This document shows positions 1 through 5,605 of a stretch of 5,605 nt of DNA, in pieces. Each line of letters starts with the position of its first letter. Position 1 is the first letter of the stretch. This DNA comes from Phycisphaerae bacterium (GTDB taxonomy: Bacteria; Planctomycetota; Phycisphaerae; UBA1845; Fen-1342). A program made the translations under genes and the position numbers. Below the pieces are notes generated by a model. It was not told the DNA's origin, did not search any database, and worked only from the letters and a program-made list of their open reading frames with translations. Location: assembly GCA_026984555.1 (NCBI GenBank), contig JALSRY010000032.1, positions 1 through 5,605 on the forward strand, read 5' to 3'.

Positions 1-1742
1 CCCGGCGCATCGGCCTGCGTCGCAGGATCGAAATCCGGGTTGTGGAACCAGCCGTTTTTCACCGCGCCCTCGGGCACCATCACCGTCGGCGACGATTTGA
101 ACTTGCGATCCTCCAGAATCGCCATGCTCAGGCCGGCGTAGTTCATGCTCGTGTAGTACACGCCGATGCCCTGGGCGACCGGCGCCGGGTCGAACGGATC
201 GGGCAGGTGGCTGGTCTGCGTGCGTTGGACCATGTTCACCCAACGGGGAGGCATCGTGTACCCGCCGTCGTCCTGCCTGCGGGCCTTGCGGCCCCCCGCG
301 CCCCAGATGTTGCCCTGGTAAACGTCGTGATCGTCGGGGATGCAGATACAGGGCCGGCGGCGAGCGAGGTCGCGAAAGGCCCAGCACCAGCGATACCACT
401 TGTCGAGGTAATCGAGCATCGCTCGTTCGATGGGCCGGCGTTCGACGCCGGTGAGGTCGCCTTCGTAGATCTGATCGCCGGAGAAAAAGAGGATATCCGG
501 GTCGTGGACCCGCACCGCGCGAACCAGGTCGTTGTGCGGGAACCAGATACCACCCGAGTCCCAGCGCAGGTGCCCCGTGTAGTGTTTGGTGCCGGTGAAC
601 GCCGCCAATACGAGCGTTTCCTTGTCGATCGGCTCGCGGCGGATGGTGCCTTCGTAGGTGAAAGGCCGGCCGGCGGTACGCAGGCGATACACGACCCGGT
701 ACGGCGTGTCGGCGGTCGCGTCCCAGTGCTCGACGCGAAAGCGGGCGGTGAATCCGTCGGTGTCGATGGTGGTCTCGGCCGCGGGAGTCCATTCAGACCG
801 CCCCGGGCGGCGAAGTTCAAGCGTGACCTCGCGGCGGTCGTCTTCGCCGACGGGCATCATCTGCGCTGTCAGCTTGAGCGTGCCGCGGCTGAGCGTGTAG
901 AGCACGCACACGATGGGGCCGAAACGCCGCTCGGCATGCAGCCGCACTTTGTCACCCTCGACGCGCCAGGCGCGAAACCACCAGCCGCGCTTGCCGCCGG
1001 TGGGCGCGCGATGCGAGACGAGCCCGACACCGCCATCGATCAGCGTTGGCTGGACGTTTTCGTAGACCGCGCGGCTTCGCAGCGATCCGTCGGCATCGCG
1101 GGCCGTCAGCACGAGGGAGTATCCCCCACGGGCGGGAGTCGCCTCCAGCATGAGCGTCAGCGCGCGGGCGGGCCGGTCGAGGAGGTGATCCTCGCGTCGC
1201 GTGGCGTCGAGCTCGGCCAGTTCACCCTCGGCGAGCGCCCCGCGGATGGTCCAGAAACCGGCTCGGCCGACGCGTCGCTCGTTGTTGCGCAGCGCGACGC
1301 GGCCCCGGGCGTCCACGACCGCCGCGAGCCCGCCGTGGGGGGCCGCCCGGCCGTGGACGAGCGCGGTAAGCCGATAATCCACGCCGGGGCCACCGGCGCC
1401 GATCAGGAATCCGGCCCACGATTTTTCGCTGGGCGTGCCGGTCGCCTCGATCGGCCCCAGGTCCACGCGCACGCGCAACGTGCCCGGGCGATCGCTCACG
1501 TCGGCGGCCAGCAGGTGCAGCACACGCATCGGGCGCAGCTTGCGCGCCTCGACGCACTCGACCCGCCCGTCCCGCAGCCGCCAATCCTGCAAACGGTCGG
1601 CGTAGACCCTCGGCCCGATCCAGACCCGGCGAGAGGCGGTCGCCCAGTTGCTGGTAAACTCTTCGGCGAGCGCAGCGCCACTCACCCATCCCGCGATGAT
1701 CGTCACGACCGCCGCCCGAAGGATTCGTCTTCCACGATTCAT
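1..1742 (-). CDS. Secreted PhoD-like metallophosphatase (alkaline phosphatase D family), 3' end beyond window
   Basis: Reading the minus strand from the ATG at 1742 gives 580 codons without a stop, running off the left edge. Residues 1-26 form a signal peptide: basic MNRGRR, a hydrophobic stretch, then ALA before EE, so export is expected. Residues of about 27-270 are beta-rich and resemble a LamG/concanavalin-like region (weak assignment). About 275-375 looks like the Ig/Fn3-like PhoD N-terminal domain. The phosphatase domain starts near 380: FTGTKHY (382-388), DILFFSGDQIYE ending at 427 with metal-binding GDQ (422-424), DDHD (470-473), and LEDRKF (about 543-548), which matches the family's LDxR strand. 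Family members are Ca/Fe-dependent phosphomonoesterases or phosphodiesterases; the substrate here is unknown. The C-terminal metal ligands lie outside the window. The usual ASC cysteine before the first metal strand is not seen. The start lies 15 bp after the maturase stop, with weak GGTGGA upstream; a GTG at 1754 is an alternative start. Cotranscription with the maturase is likely. Confidence 0.85.
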   Translation of the reverse strand, partial: MNRGRRILRAAVVTIIAGWVSGAALAEEFTSNWATASRRVWIGPRVYADRLQDWRLRDGRVECVEARKLRPMRVLHLLAADVSDRPGTLRVRVDLGPIEATGTPSEKSWAGFLIGAGGPGVDYRLTALVHGRAAPHGGLAAVVDARGRVALRNNERRVGRAGFWTIRGALAEGELAELDATRREDHLLDRPARALTLMLEATPARGGYSLVLTARDADGSLRSRAVYENVQPTLIDGGVGLVSHRAPTGGKRGWWFRAWRVEGDKVRLHAERRFGPIVCVLYTLSRGTLKLTAQMMPVGEDDRREVTLELRRPGRSEWTPAAETTIDTDGFTARFRVEHWDATADTPYRVVYRLRTAGRPFTYEGTIRREPIDKETLVLAAFTGTKHYTGHLRWDSGGIWFPHNDLVRAVRVHDPDILFFSGDQIYEGDLTGVERRPIERAMLDYLDKWYRWCWAFRDLARRRPCICIPDDHDVYQGNIWGAGGRKARRQDDGGYTMPPRWVNMVQRTQTSHLPDPFDPAPVAQGIGVYYTSMNYAGLSMAILEDRKFKSSPTVMVPEGAVKNGWFHNPDFDPATQADAP

Positions 1743-1757
1743 CGGACCATCCACCGT

Positions 1758-3008
1758 CTACGCACGCTTCTTGGCACCACAACACCGCTTGTATTTCAAC
1801 CCGCTCCCGCAGGGGCAGGGGTCGTTCCGGCCGACTTGCGGTTGCGTGCGACCGGGCAGCGCTCGATCGGCGCGCTCGCGTTGCAAACGTCTCGCGGTCT
1901 CCCGCAACCAGCCGTCCGCGTGGGAGAAGAACATCTTGTACGCCTCGCACAGGTAGCTGAGCCGCGCGTCGGCTGGGTGGCCCCAGCGCTCCTTGGGACA
2001 GCCGCCGCGACAGTGGCGTAACCACCGGCACTGCTGGCAGTCGTGCGGCAACGCGGCCTTGCGCCGCCCGAACTCGGCCTGACGCGGGCTGTTGAGCATT
2101 TCGATCAGCCGGCCGCAACGCACGTTGCCCAAGCGCCAGCGGTCTTCGACGAAGAAATCGCAGGCGAAGACGTCGCCGTTGTGTTCGATCACGACGTAGG
2201 TACCGCACTCGCTCATCAGGGTGCATTCCGGGGGCGAGAGTCCGGCGTAGGTGGCGACGACGGATTCGAACCAGCGGACGGACGTCGTGGCCCTGCCGTC
2301 CTGGACATCGGCGGTCCAGCAGTCGAAAAGCTCACAGAGGAACCGGCCGAACTGCTCGGCACCGACCGAAAAGGGCATCGCGCGCCCGGGGTGTCCGGGG
2401 TCGGGCTCGACGCACGGGATGAACTGCATGAAGGTCATCCCGTTGTGCTTGTGAAACTCGTAGATTTCGCGAGCGAAGCGCGCCGAATAGTCGCTGACGA
2501 CCGAAAGCGCGTTGACTTCGACGCCCGCATCGAGCAACCGCCGACTGGTCTCGACCACGCGCTGCCAGGTACCTTGCCCGCCGGCGGCGATGCGGTAATG
2601 GTCGTGGATGTGGCGGGGGCCGTCGATCGACAAACCGACCAGGAACGACGCGCTGCGCAGCACGCGGCACCAGGCGTCGTCGATCCGCAGGCCGTTGGTT
2701 TGCAAGCCGTTGGCGACGGTCTGTCCCGCGCGTCCCCAGCGTTTTTCGAGCTCGATCACACGCTCGAAAAACTCGACCCCCATCAGCGTCGGTTCGCCCC
2801 CCTGCCAGCCGAACGAAACGACCGGCTCCCCGTCGGTCATCACTTGCCGCACGAGTGCTTCGAGCACGGCGCCGTCCATTCGCCGGGCGCCCGCGGCAGG
2901 AAACATCGCCGCTTTGTCGAGGTAAAAGCAATACCGGCACGCCATGTTGCAGTCGGGGCCGGCGGGCTTGACGAGCACGGAGTTGAGCGGCTTGCGAAAC
3001 GCACGCAT
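1758..3008 (-). CDS. Anaerobic sulfatase-maturating enzyme (radical SAM/SPASM) with C-terminal SEC-C motif
   Basis: This 416-residue protein has the radical SAM cluster motif CX3CX2C at C20, C24 and C27 ([10 protein letters not shown]), and WQGGEPTL at 68-75 for SAM binding. Its SPASM region has cysteines at 262, 268, 283, 324, 327, 333, 337 and 354, enough for two auxiliary 4Fe-4S clusters. D284 in CDFFV sits where anSME enzymes have their proposed catalytic Asp; as I recall the Clostridium perfringens enzyme, the cysteine spacing matches it with an offset of about 7. The family oxidises a Cys or Ser in sulfatases to formylglycine in the cytoplasm, without oxygen. An unusual tail, [18 protein letters not shown] (393-410), is a textbook SEC-C zinc motif; without it the length fits an ordinary anSME (about 370-390). 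The ATG at 3008 has GGAG 11 nt upstream. The stop is 15 bp before the PhoD-like gene. No sulfatase is in the window, so the substrate is not apparent. Other SPASM maturases are a remote alternative. Confidence 0.93.
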   Translation of the reverse strand: MRAFRKPLNSVLVKPAGPDCNMACRYCFYLDKAAMFPAAGARRMDGAVLEALVRQVMTDGEPVVSFGWQGGEPTLMGVEFFERVIELEKRWGRAGQTVANGLQTNGLRIDDAWCRVLRSASFLVGLSIDGPRHIHDHYRIAAGGQGTWQRVVETSRRLLDAGVEVNALSVVSDYSARFAREIYEFHKHNGMTFMQFIPCVEPDPGHPGRAMPFSVGAEQFGRFLCELFDCWTADVQDGRATTSVRWFESVVATYAGLSPPECTLMSECGTYVVIEHNGDVFACDFFVEDRWRLGNVRCGRLIEMLNSPRQAEFGRRKAALPHDCQQCRWLRHCRGGCPKERWGHPADARLSYLCEAYKMFFSHADGWLRETARRLQRERADRALPGRTQPQVGRNDPCPCGSGLKYKRCCGAKKRA

Positions 3009-3050
3009 CGGGAGCGATTCTCCAGAGAGAAACCGGCGCCATCGTACCCG

Positions 3051-3066
3051 CGACCCTGCCGGGTCG
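3051..3066 (-). promoter_or_regulatory. Small hairpin in the leader of the maturase gene
   Basis: CGACCC (3051-3056) and GGGTCG (3061-3066) are a perfect 6-bp inverted repeat around the 4-nt loop TGCC. In the maturase mRNA it would end about 42 nt before the start codon, upstream of the GGAG ribosome-binding site. It could be incidental in GC-rich DNA; no known riboswitch or leader element is recognised. Confidence 0.25.
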
Positions 3067-3114
3067 AAATCCCTCGCGCCGCTCGACCGTCCCGCCGGTC
3101 GGGGCGTGACAGCG

Positions 3115-3161
3115 ATGCGTGGCGGCGGCGTTGATCGTGAGCATGCGCGGCGGCGGCGTTG
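3115..3161. repeat. Pair of 19-bp direct repeats, 28-bp period
   Basis: Copies at 3115-3133 and 3143-3161 read ATGCGYGGCGGCGGCGTTG and differ at one base (18 of 19 identical). The start-to-start distance is 28 bp, under three helical turns. They lie in the presumed leader or promoter zone of the maturase gene. They could be paired protein-binding sites or a local duplication of a GCG-rich stretch. There is no regular third copy, so this is not an array. Confidence 0.5.
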
Positions 3162-3228
3162 TCACGCGCGATGCAACGCGCGCCGCAGCGCCGCACGAAA
3201 AATTGTGCGTGGGCGCGCGCTCTATGCC

Positions 3229-3286
3229 TTGCAAAAGCTCGGCATACATGTAACGTATGTAGCGTCACGACGGTGATGTTGTACAA
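3229..3286. promoter_or_regulatory. AT-richer patch with overlapping inverted repeats; possible promoter/operator
   Basis: The base composition drops locally to AT-rich between GC-rich flanks. TACATGTA (3245-3252) is a perfect 8-bp palindrome. TACAT (3245-3249) pairs with ATGTA (3257-3261), and CATAC (3243-3247) with GTATG (3255-3259), which would suit a dimeric repressor site. Minus-strand promoter candidate: TTGTAC (3286-3281) and TACATA (3261-3256) with a long 19-bp spacer, giving a leader of about 240 nt for the maturase. Plus-strand candidate: TTGCAA (3229-3234) and TAACGT (3251-3256) with a 16-bp spacer. Both match sigma-70 consensus weakly, so this is a suggestion and not a defined promoter. 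Confidence 0.25.
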
Positions 3287-3370
3287 AAGAATCACGCGGT
3301 TCGTTTCGCGAGCCGCACGAACGATGGAAGGTCTCGACGCGCCACGGCTGGACCTTCCATCTTCTTTTTT
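3263..3370 (+). ncRNA. Candidate small plus-strand RNA ending at an intrinsic terminator
   Basis: A plus-strand terminator-like structure ends at 3370 although no gene on that strand precedes it. Just upstream is a second hairpin: GTTCGT (3299-3304) pairs with ACGAAC (3317-3322) and abuts the terminator stem. If transcription began after the weak plus-strand promoter candidate at 3229-3256, the product would be about 108 nt with two consecutive stem-loops and a U-tail, a common sRNA layout. The 5' end is a guess. No known RNA family is recognised and no open frame closes inside it. Alternatives are a fortuitous structure, or one belonging to the pssA mRNA 3' region. Confidence 0.2.
3323..3370 (+). 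terminator. Hairpin plus T-tract, intrinsic-terminator-like on the plus strand
   Basis: GATGGAAGGTC (3323-3333) and GACCTTCCATC (3351-3361) form a perfect 11-bp stem with a 17-nt loop. TTCTTTTTT (3362-3370) follows directly, the classic layout of a Rho-independent terminator for plus-strand RNA. For the minus-strand pssA transcript the same stem would be preceded by an A-tract and followed by mixed sequence, so it is not a good pssA terminator. It could instead block plus-strand (antisense) transcription from entering pssA. Confidence 0.55.
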
Positions 3371-3426
3371 GCGCCGACGGGGCGCGGCGGGCGGGCGTTT
3401 GCGATGGGAGCGATGCGTTCTCGCGC

Positions 3427-4380
3427 TTAGCGCAACGTTTCCGAGCGGGCGCGTTCGCGGCGCGGCGACGAAAGCGAAGGTCGCAGGAGTTGGCGTAGCC
3501 GCACGACCACGCCACTGAGGATGTAGATCAGGGCGAGGACGAACAGCAACACCTCGGGAGAGAACAGCCCGATGCACACGAGCACAACCAGCGTAACCAG
3601 GTGCCACAGCGGCTGCTCGCGCCGCACGTACTGATTGAAGACGTGGACGTAATCCAGCCGGCTGACCATGAGCATCCCGAGCAGGAACGCGGCGGGGCCG
3701 GTGCTCCAGCGCACGACCGCGGCCCAGTCCACACCCCACATCGTCGCTTGTTCGTAGACGAGGTTTTCGTGCAGCACGAGCAGGGCGACGAGCCCCGCCG
3801 CCGCACCGGGCACCGGCAATCCGTGGAAACGTGGTTGGGCGGCTTCCTCTTTGACGTTCTCGGCGTTGTAGCGTGCGAGGCGGATGGCAGCGCAAGCGAC
3901 GTAGACCATCGCGCCCAGCAGCCCGATGCGCCACTCGGCCTTGCCGACCAAGATCGGACCATCGGGGGGAACCGCCAGCGGCAGCAGCATCGCCAGCAGC
4001 AGGATGGCCGGCGCGGTGCCAAAGCTGACGACATCCGCGATCGAGTCGAGCTGCACGCCGAACTCGGTCGTGTGGCGAGCCATGCGAGCGAGTCGGCCGT
4101 CGAGCGCATCGAAGATCATCGAGAGGACGATCAAGTAGGCGCCGACCGAAATGTAGGTTGGGAACCACGGTTCGAGTGCGGGGTGCGCCCGGGGCGGCCC
4201 GTCGGGAAAATAGACGCTGCGCATCGCCAGCAGGGCGCACAGGATCGCCATGACACCGCAAAGCAGGTTGCCCAAGGTCGCGGCGCTCGGCAGCAATGCC
4301 ACGCTCAGCAACGGTCGCTTGGGCTGGCCGTTGTGGTTGCCGTTGGAACGTCGTGGCCGATCGATCCCCAGGTCAGGCAT
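3427..4380 (-). CDS. pssA: CDP-diacylglycerol-serine O-phosphatidyltransferase
   Basis: This is an integral membrane enzyme of the CDP-alcohol phosphatidyltransferase family. It condenses CDP-diacylglycerol with L-serine to phosphatidylserine and CMP. The complete family signature D-x2-DG-x2-AR-x8-G-x3-D-x3-D is present, with D91, D94, D112 and D116 as Mg-binding and catalytic residues. Features typical of serine transferases rather than PgsA are LPSAATLGNLLCG (30-42), SFGTAPA (119-125), RLARYN (167-172) and GLPVPGAA (187-194). Hydrophobic segments near 28-53, 76-95, 125-139, 152-166, 192-206, 227-241 and 255-293 suit a multi-span membrane protein. At 317 residues it is somewhat longer than many PssA proteins, mainly through a loop at about 54-75 and the C-terminal end. 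The ATG at 4380 overlaps the psd stop by 8 bp and has GAGG 6 nt upstream. Pairing with psd supports a role in PE synthesis. Confidence 0.95.
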   Translation of the reverse strand: MPDLGIDRPRRSNGNHNGQPKRPLLSVALLPSAATLGNLLCGVMAILCALLAMRSVYFPDGPPRAHPALEPWFPTYISVGAYLIVLSMIFDALDGRLARMARHTTEFGVQLDSIADVVSFGTAPAILLLAMLLPLAVPPDGPILVGKAEWRIGLLGAMVYVACAAIRLARYNAENVKEEAAQPRFHGLPVPGAAAGLVALLVLHENLVYEQATMWGVDWAAVVRWSTGPAAFLLGMLMVSRLDYVHVFNQYVRREQPLWHLVTLVVLVCIGLFSPEVLLFVLALIYILSGVVVRLRQLLRPSLSSPRRERARSETLR

Positions 4381-5044
4381 TGGCGGCCTCGCTGGATTGT
4401 CGTCGCAGGAGCACGGTACATCCTGCGCGAACGGACTGCCCCGGTTCGACGCACACTCGCCACCCGCCGTCGGCGGGAACGCGCAGTTCGGTTTGCGAGC
4501 CGAGCTTGATCATGCCGAAGCGCTCGCCGGATTCGAGGTGGTCGCCCGGCCGGGCGGTACACACCACCCGCCGCGCGAGCACGCCCGAAATCTGCCGGAC
4601 GAACACCGGCCCTTTCAGGGGCGGGCGCGGCTCGATCGCGAGCAAGTTGCTTTCGTTGCGTTCGGTGGCCTCGGGTTTGAGCGCATTGAGAAATTCGCCC
4701 GGACGGTAGTCCACGAGCGTCACGCGGCCGGCGCAGGGGCTGCGGTTGATGTGGACGTTGAAGACGCTCAGGAAAATGACGATCCGGAGCTCGGAGGAGC
4801 CGTCGTCGCCGTCGGGATGATATGTCGGCTCGATACGCATGATCTTTCCGTCGGCCGGTGCGAGCAGCACATCATCGCCCGGAGAGATGCGTCGCGGCGG
4901 ATCGCGGTAGAACATCAGCAGCGCCACCGTGACCAGCAGCGGCAACAGCGCCCACCATTGCGCCAGCCCCGCGACGATCAGCGTTACGCCGCCGCCGATC
5001 AGGATGATCGCGGTTTCTTCGCGTCGAGCGTAGCGTGCGAGCAC
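4373..5044 (-). CDS. psd: Phosphatidylserine decarboxylase proenzyme
   Basis: The enzyme decarboxylates phosphatidylserine to phosphatidylethanolamine using a pyruvoyl group made by self-cleavage. The cleavage site is the G182-S183 bond in FGMIKLGSQTEL; Ser183 would become the pyruvoyl group of the small alpha chain (183-223). Other conserved elements are FYRDPPR (45-51), APADG with D65, and FNVHINRSP with H98; by family analogy Asp, His and Ser form the self-cleavage triad. Hydrophobic segments at about 12-28 and 30-45 anchor the beta chain in the membrane. At 223 residues it is the short form of the family, also found in archaeal-type enzymes, not the roughly 300-residue E. coli form. The start is GTG at 5044, with AAGGGG 9 nt upstream overlapping the HAD stop. 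Its 3' end overlaps pssA, so translational coupling with the enzyme that supplies its substrate is likely. Confidence 0.95.
   Translation of the reverse strand: MLARYARREETAIILIGGGVTLIVAGLAQWWALLPLLVTVALLMFYRDPPRRISPGDDVLLAPADGKIMRIEPTYHPDGDDGSSELRIVIFLSVFNVHINRSPCAGRVTLVDYRPGEFLNALKPEATERNESNLLAIEPRPPLKGPVFVRQISGVLARRVVCTARPGDHLESGERFGMIKLGSQTELRVPADGGWRVCVEPGQSVRAGCTVLLRRQSSEAANA
4387..4390 (-). promoter_or_regulatory. Ribosome-binding site of pssA inside psd
   Basis: GAGG lies 6 nt before the pssA ATG, within the last codons of psd. It supports the ATG at 4380 as the true start and fits translational coupling of the overlapping genes. Confidence 0.6.
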
Positions 5045-5053
5045 GACTGGCGA

Positions 5054-5059
5054 CCCCTT
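5054..5059 (-). promoter_or_regulatory. Ribosome-binding site supporting the psd GTG start
   Basis: AAGGGG overlaps the TAA stop of the HAD gene and sits 9 nt before the GTG at 5044. No ATG is available at an equivalent place, and the protein start aligns with the short psd family, so GTG is preferred. Confidence 0.5.
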
Positions 5060-5605
5060 ACGAACCCAAGAGTGTTTCGATCAGCTCCGCGACGCCGCAG
5101 GCCTCGTTGGTGGCCACGACCCGATCCGCCACCGACAGCACGGCGGGGTTCGCGTTGCCCACCGCCACGCCGAGGCCGGCCTGACGAATCATCGGCAAGT
5201 CGTTCACGTCGTCGCCGACCGCGACCGTTCGAGACGGATCGATTCGCCACCGGCGACACAGCCGGCAGATACCGTACCACTTATCGACCGCAGCGTCGAA
5301 AGCCTCCAGCACCGTGAAGTTGTACATCGGCACACGAATCACGTTGTTCGTCATGCGGTGGTCGAACGCGCGTCGAAATGCCCCCGCCACCTTGTCGAGC
5401 ACGTCCATGTCGTCGACCACGGTGATGCGCAGCGGCGCCCGGCCGTCATCGGGCAACGTGTCGGTGCAGCGCATCCGGCACGGCGTAATGTCCAGCCAGC
5501 GTTGCACGGCTTCGTGGCGTCGATCGGCGTCGATGAGATATCCATCAAAACCCGCCACGCTCGCGTCATAGAGCCACAAGACCGTGTAGCCGCGAGCGTG
5601 GCGGG
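5058..5605 (-). CDS. HAD-superfamily hydrolase, Cof/IIB-type, 5' end beyond window
   Basis: This is the C-terminal part of a haloacid dehalogenase-like phosphatase. The frame stays open to the right edge (residues RHARGYTVL precede the internal TTG at 5579), so that TTG is not a believable start. HAD motif IV, GDDVNDLPM, has its GDDVND at 5216-5199, with Mg-binding acidic residues. The motif III lysine is in DKWYGI (codon at 5282-5280). After motif IV come AGLGVAVGNANPAV and ADRVV, the typical Cof-family ending. The central part, about 5570-5330, would be the cap domain that selects the substrate. Motif I (DxD nucleophile) and motif II should lie upstream, outside the window. Cof proteins dephosphorylate small phosphorylated metabolites such as sugar phosphates or flavin precursors; the substrate cannot be predicted here. 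The gene ends 13 bp before psd, so it is probably cotranscribed, but a lipid-related role is only a guess from position. Confidence 0.88.
   Translation of the reverse strand, partial: RHARGYTVLWLYDASVAGFDGYLIDADRRHEAVQRWLDITPCRMRCTDTLPDDGRAPLRITVVDDMDVLDKVAGAFRRAFDHRMTNNVIRVPMYNFTVLEAFDAAVDKWYGICRLCRRWRIDPSRTVAVGDDVNDLPMIRQAGLGVAVGNANPAVLSVADRVVATNEACGVAELIETLLGS

Larger units (their letters stand above)
3009..3426. other. 418-bp intergenic region between pssA and the maturase gene
   Basis: No convincing protein gene lies here on either strand; open frames crossing it are shadows running into flanking genes. It contains a 16-bp hairpin close to the maturase start, a pair of 19-bp direct repeats, an AT-richer patch (about 3229-3300) with inverted repeats, two abutting hairpins with a T-tract on the plus strand, and a further small inverted repeat at 3371-3385 (GCGCC/GGCGC, 5-nt loop). 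The promoter and 5' leader of the maturase-phosphatase unit most likely lie here. The 3' end of the pssA transcript should also fall here, but I see no minus-strand hairpin followed by a T-tract, so pssA may end by Rho or read through. Confidence 0.7.

Noticed and set aside
42..2021. 659-codon open frame on the plus strand
   Set aside because: It lies antisense to the phosphatase and the end of the maturase gene, is rich in Arg, Ala, Gly and Pro, and shows no family motifs. The minus strand here has clear signal peptide, GDQIYE, DDHD and SEC-C motifs. It is a shadow caused by high GC at third codon positions.
2043..3134. 363-codon plus-strand open frame
   Set aside because: Antisense to the maturase, whose CX3CX2C and SPASM cysteines settle the strand; no recognisable domain.
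3323..3385. Intrinsic terminator for pssA on the minus strand
   Set aside because: On the minus strand the stems at 3371-3385 and 3323-3361 are not followed by a T-tract; the run of T is on the plus strand between them.
3009..3426. Riboswitch, tRNA or CRISPR in the intergenic gap
   Set aside because: No conserved riboswitch core, cloverleaf or regular repeat-spacer pattern is visible; the only repeats are two copies of a GCG-rich 19-mer.
3159..3518. 119-codon plus-strand open frame through the hairpin region
   Set aside because: It reads through the terminator-like structure and into pssA antisense, with no clear ribosome-binding site and no recognisable domain.
2840..4261. 473-codon minus-strand open frame crossing the intergenic region
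   Set aside because: Same strand as pssA and the maturase but out of frame with both. It overlaps pssA over most of its length and has an Arg/Ala/Pro-rich composition with no family signature.
4250..5317. 355-codon plus-strand open frame
   Set aside because: Antisense to psd and parts of pssA and the HAD gene; low-complexity Arg/Pro-rich end and no motifs.
5058..5579. HAD gene starting at the TTG at 5579
   Set aside because: The frame is open upstream to the window edge with plausible residues, and the fragment would lack HAD motifs I and II, so the true start must be outside the window.

Overview
The window is GC-rich DNA with five protein genes, all on the minus strand. It most resembles a planctomycete-like bacterium. 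That is an inference from gene content: an anaerobic sulfatase-maturating radical SAM enzyme, a large secreted PhoD-type phosphatase with an extra N-terminal beta-rich region, and a compact psd-pssA pair. No rRNA or other taxonomic marker is present, so the phylum is not proven.

In the direction of transcription (right to left), the first block is a lipid-synthesis cluster. A Cof-type HAD hydrolase enters from the right edge with its 5' end cut off (5605-5058). After 13 bp comes psd, phosphatidylserine decarboxylase (5044-4373, GTG start). It overlaps by 8 bp with pssA, CDP-diacylglycerol-serine phosphatidyltransferase (4380-3427). PssA makes phosphatidylserine and Psd decarboxylates it to phosphatidylethanolamine, so the pair encodes the last two steps of PE synthesis. 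The tight spacing suggests one transcript.

A 418-bp gap (3426-3009) separates the blocks. It holds a plus-strand-oriented hairpin plus T-tract with no plus-strand gene to serve, an abutting second hairpin, an AT-richer patch with overlapping inverted repeats, a pair of 19-bp direct repeats and a small hairpin just upstream of the next gene. It probably carries the promoter and leader of the second block, and may carry a short plus-strand RNA.

The second block is an anaerobic sulfatase-maturating enzyme (3008-1758) with a C-terminal SEC-C zinc-binding tail. After 15 bp follows a secreted PhoD-like metallophosphatase (1742 to the left edge). The phosphatase is open at the left edge, and its 580 visible codons contain no stop. 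Much of this block is also open on the plus strand (for example 42-2021), but that is a high-GC antisense artefact.

No CRISPR array, tRNA, rRNA, insertion sequence or obvious novel defence system was seen. The points most worth following up are the orphan plus-strand terminator/sRNA candidate, the SEC-C tail on the maturase, and the pairing of the maturase with a phosphatase rather than a sulfatase.
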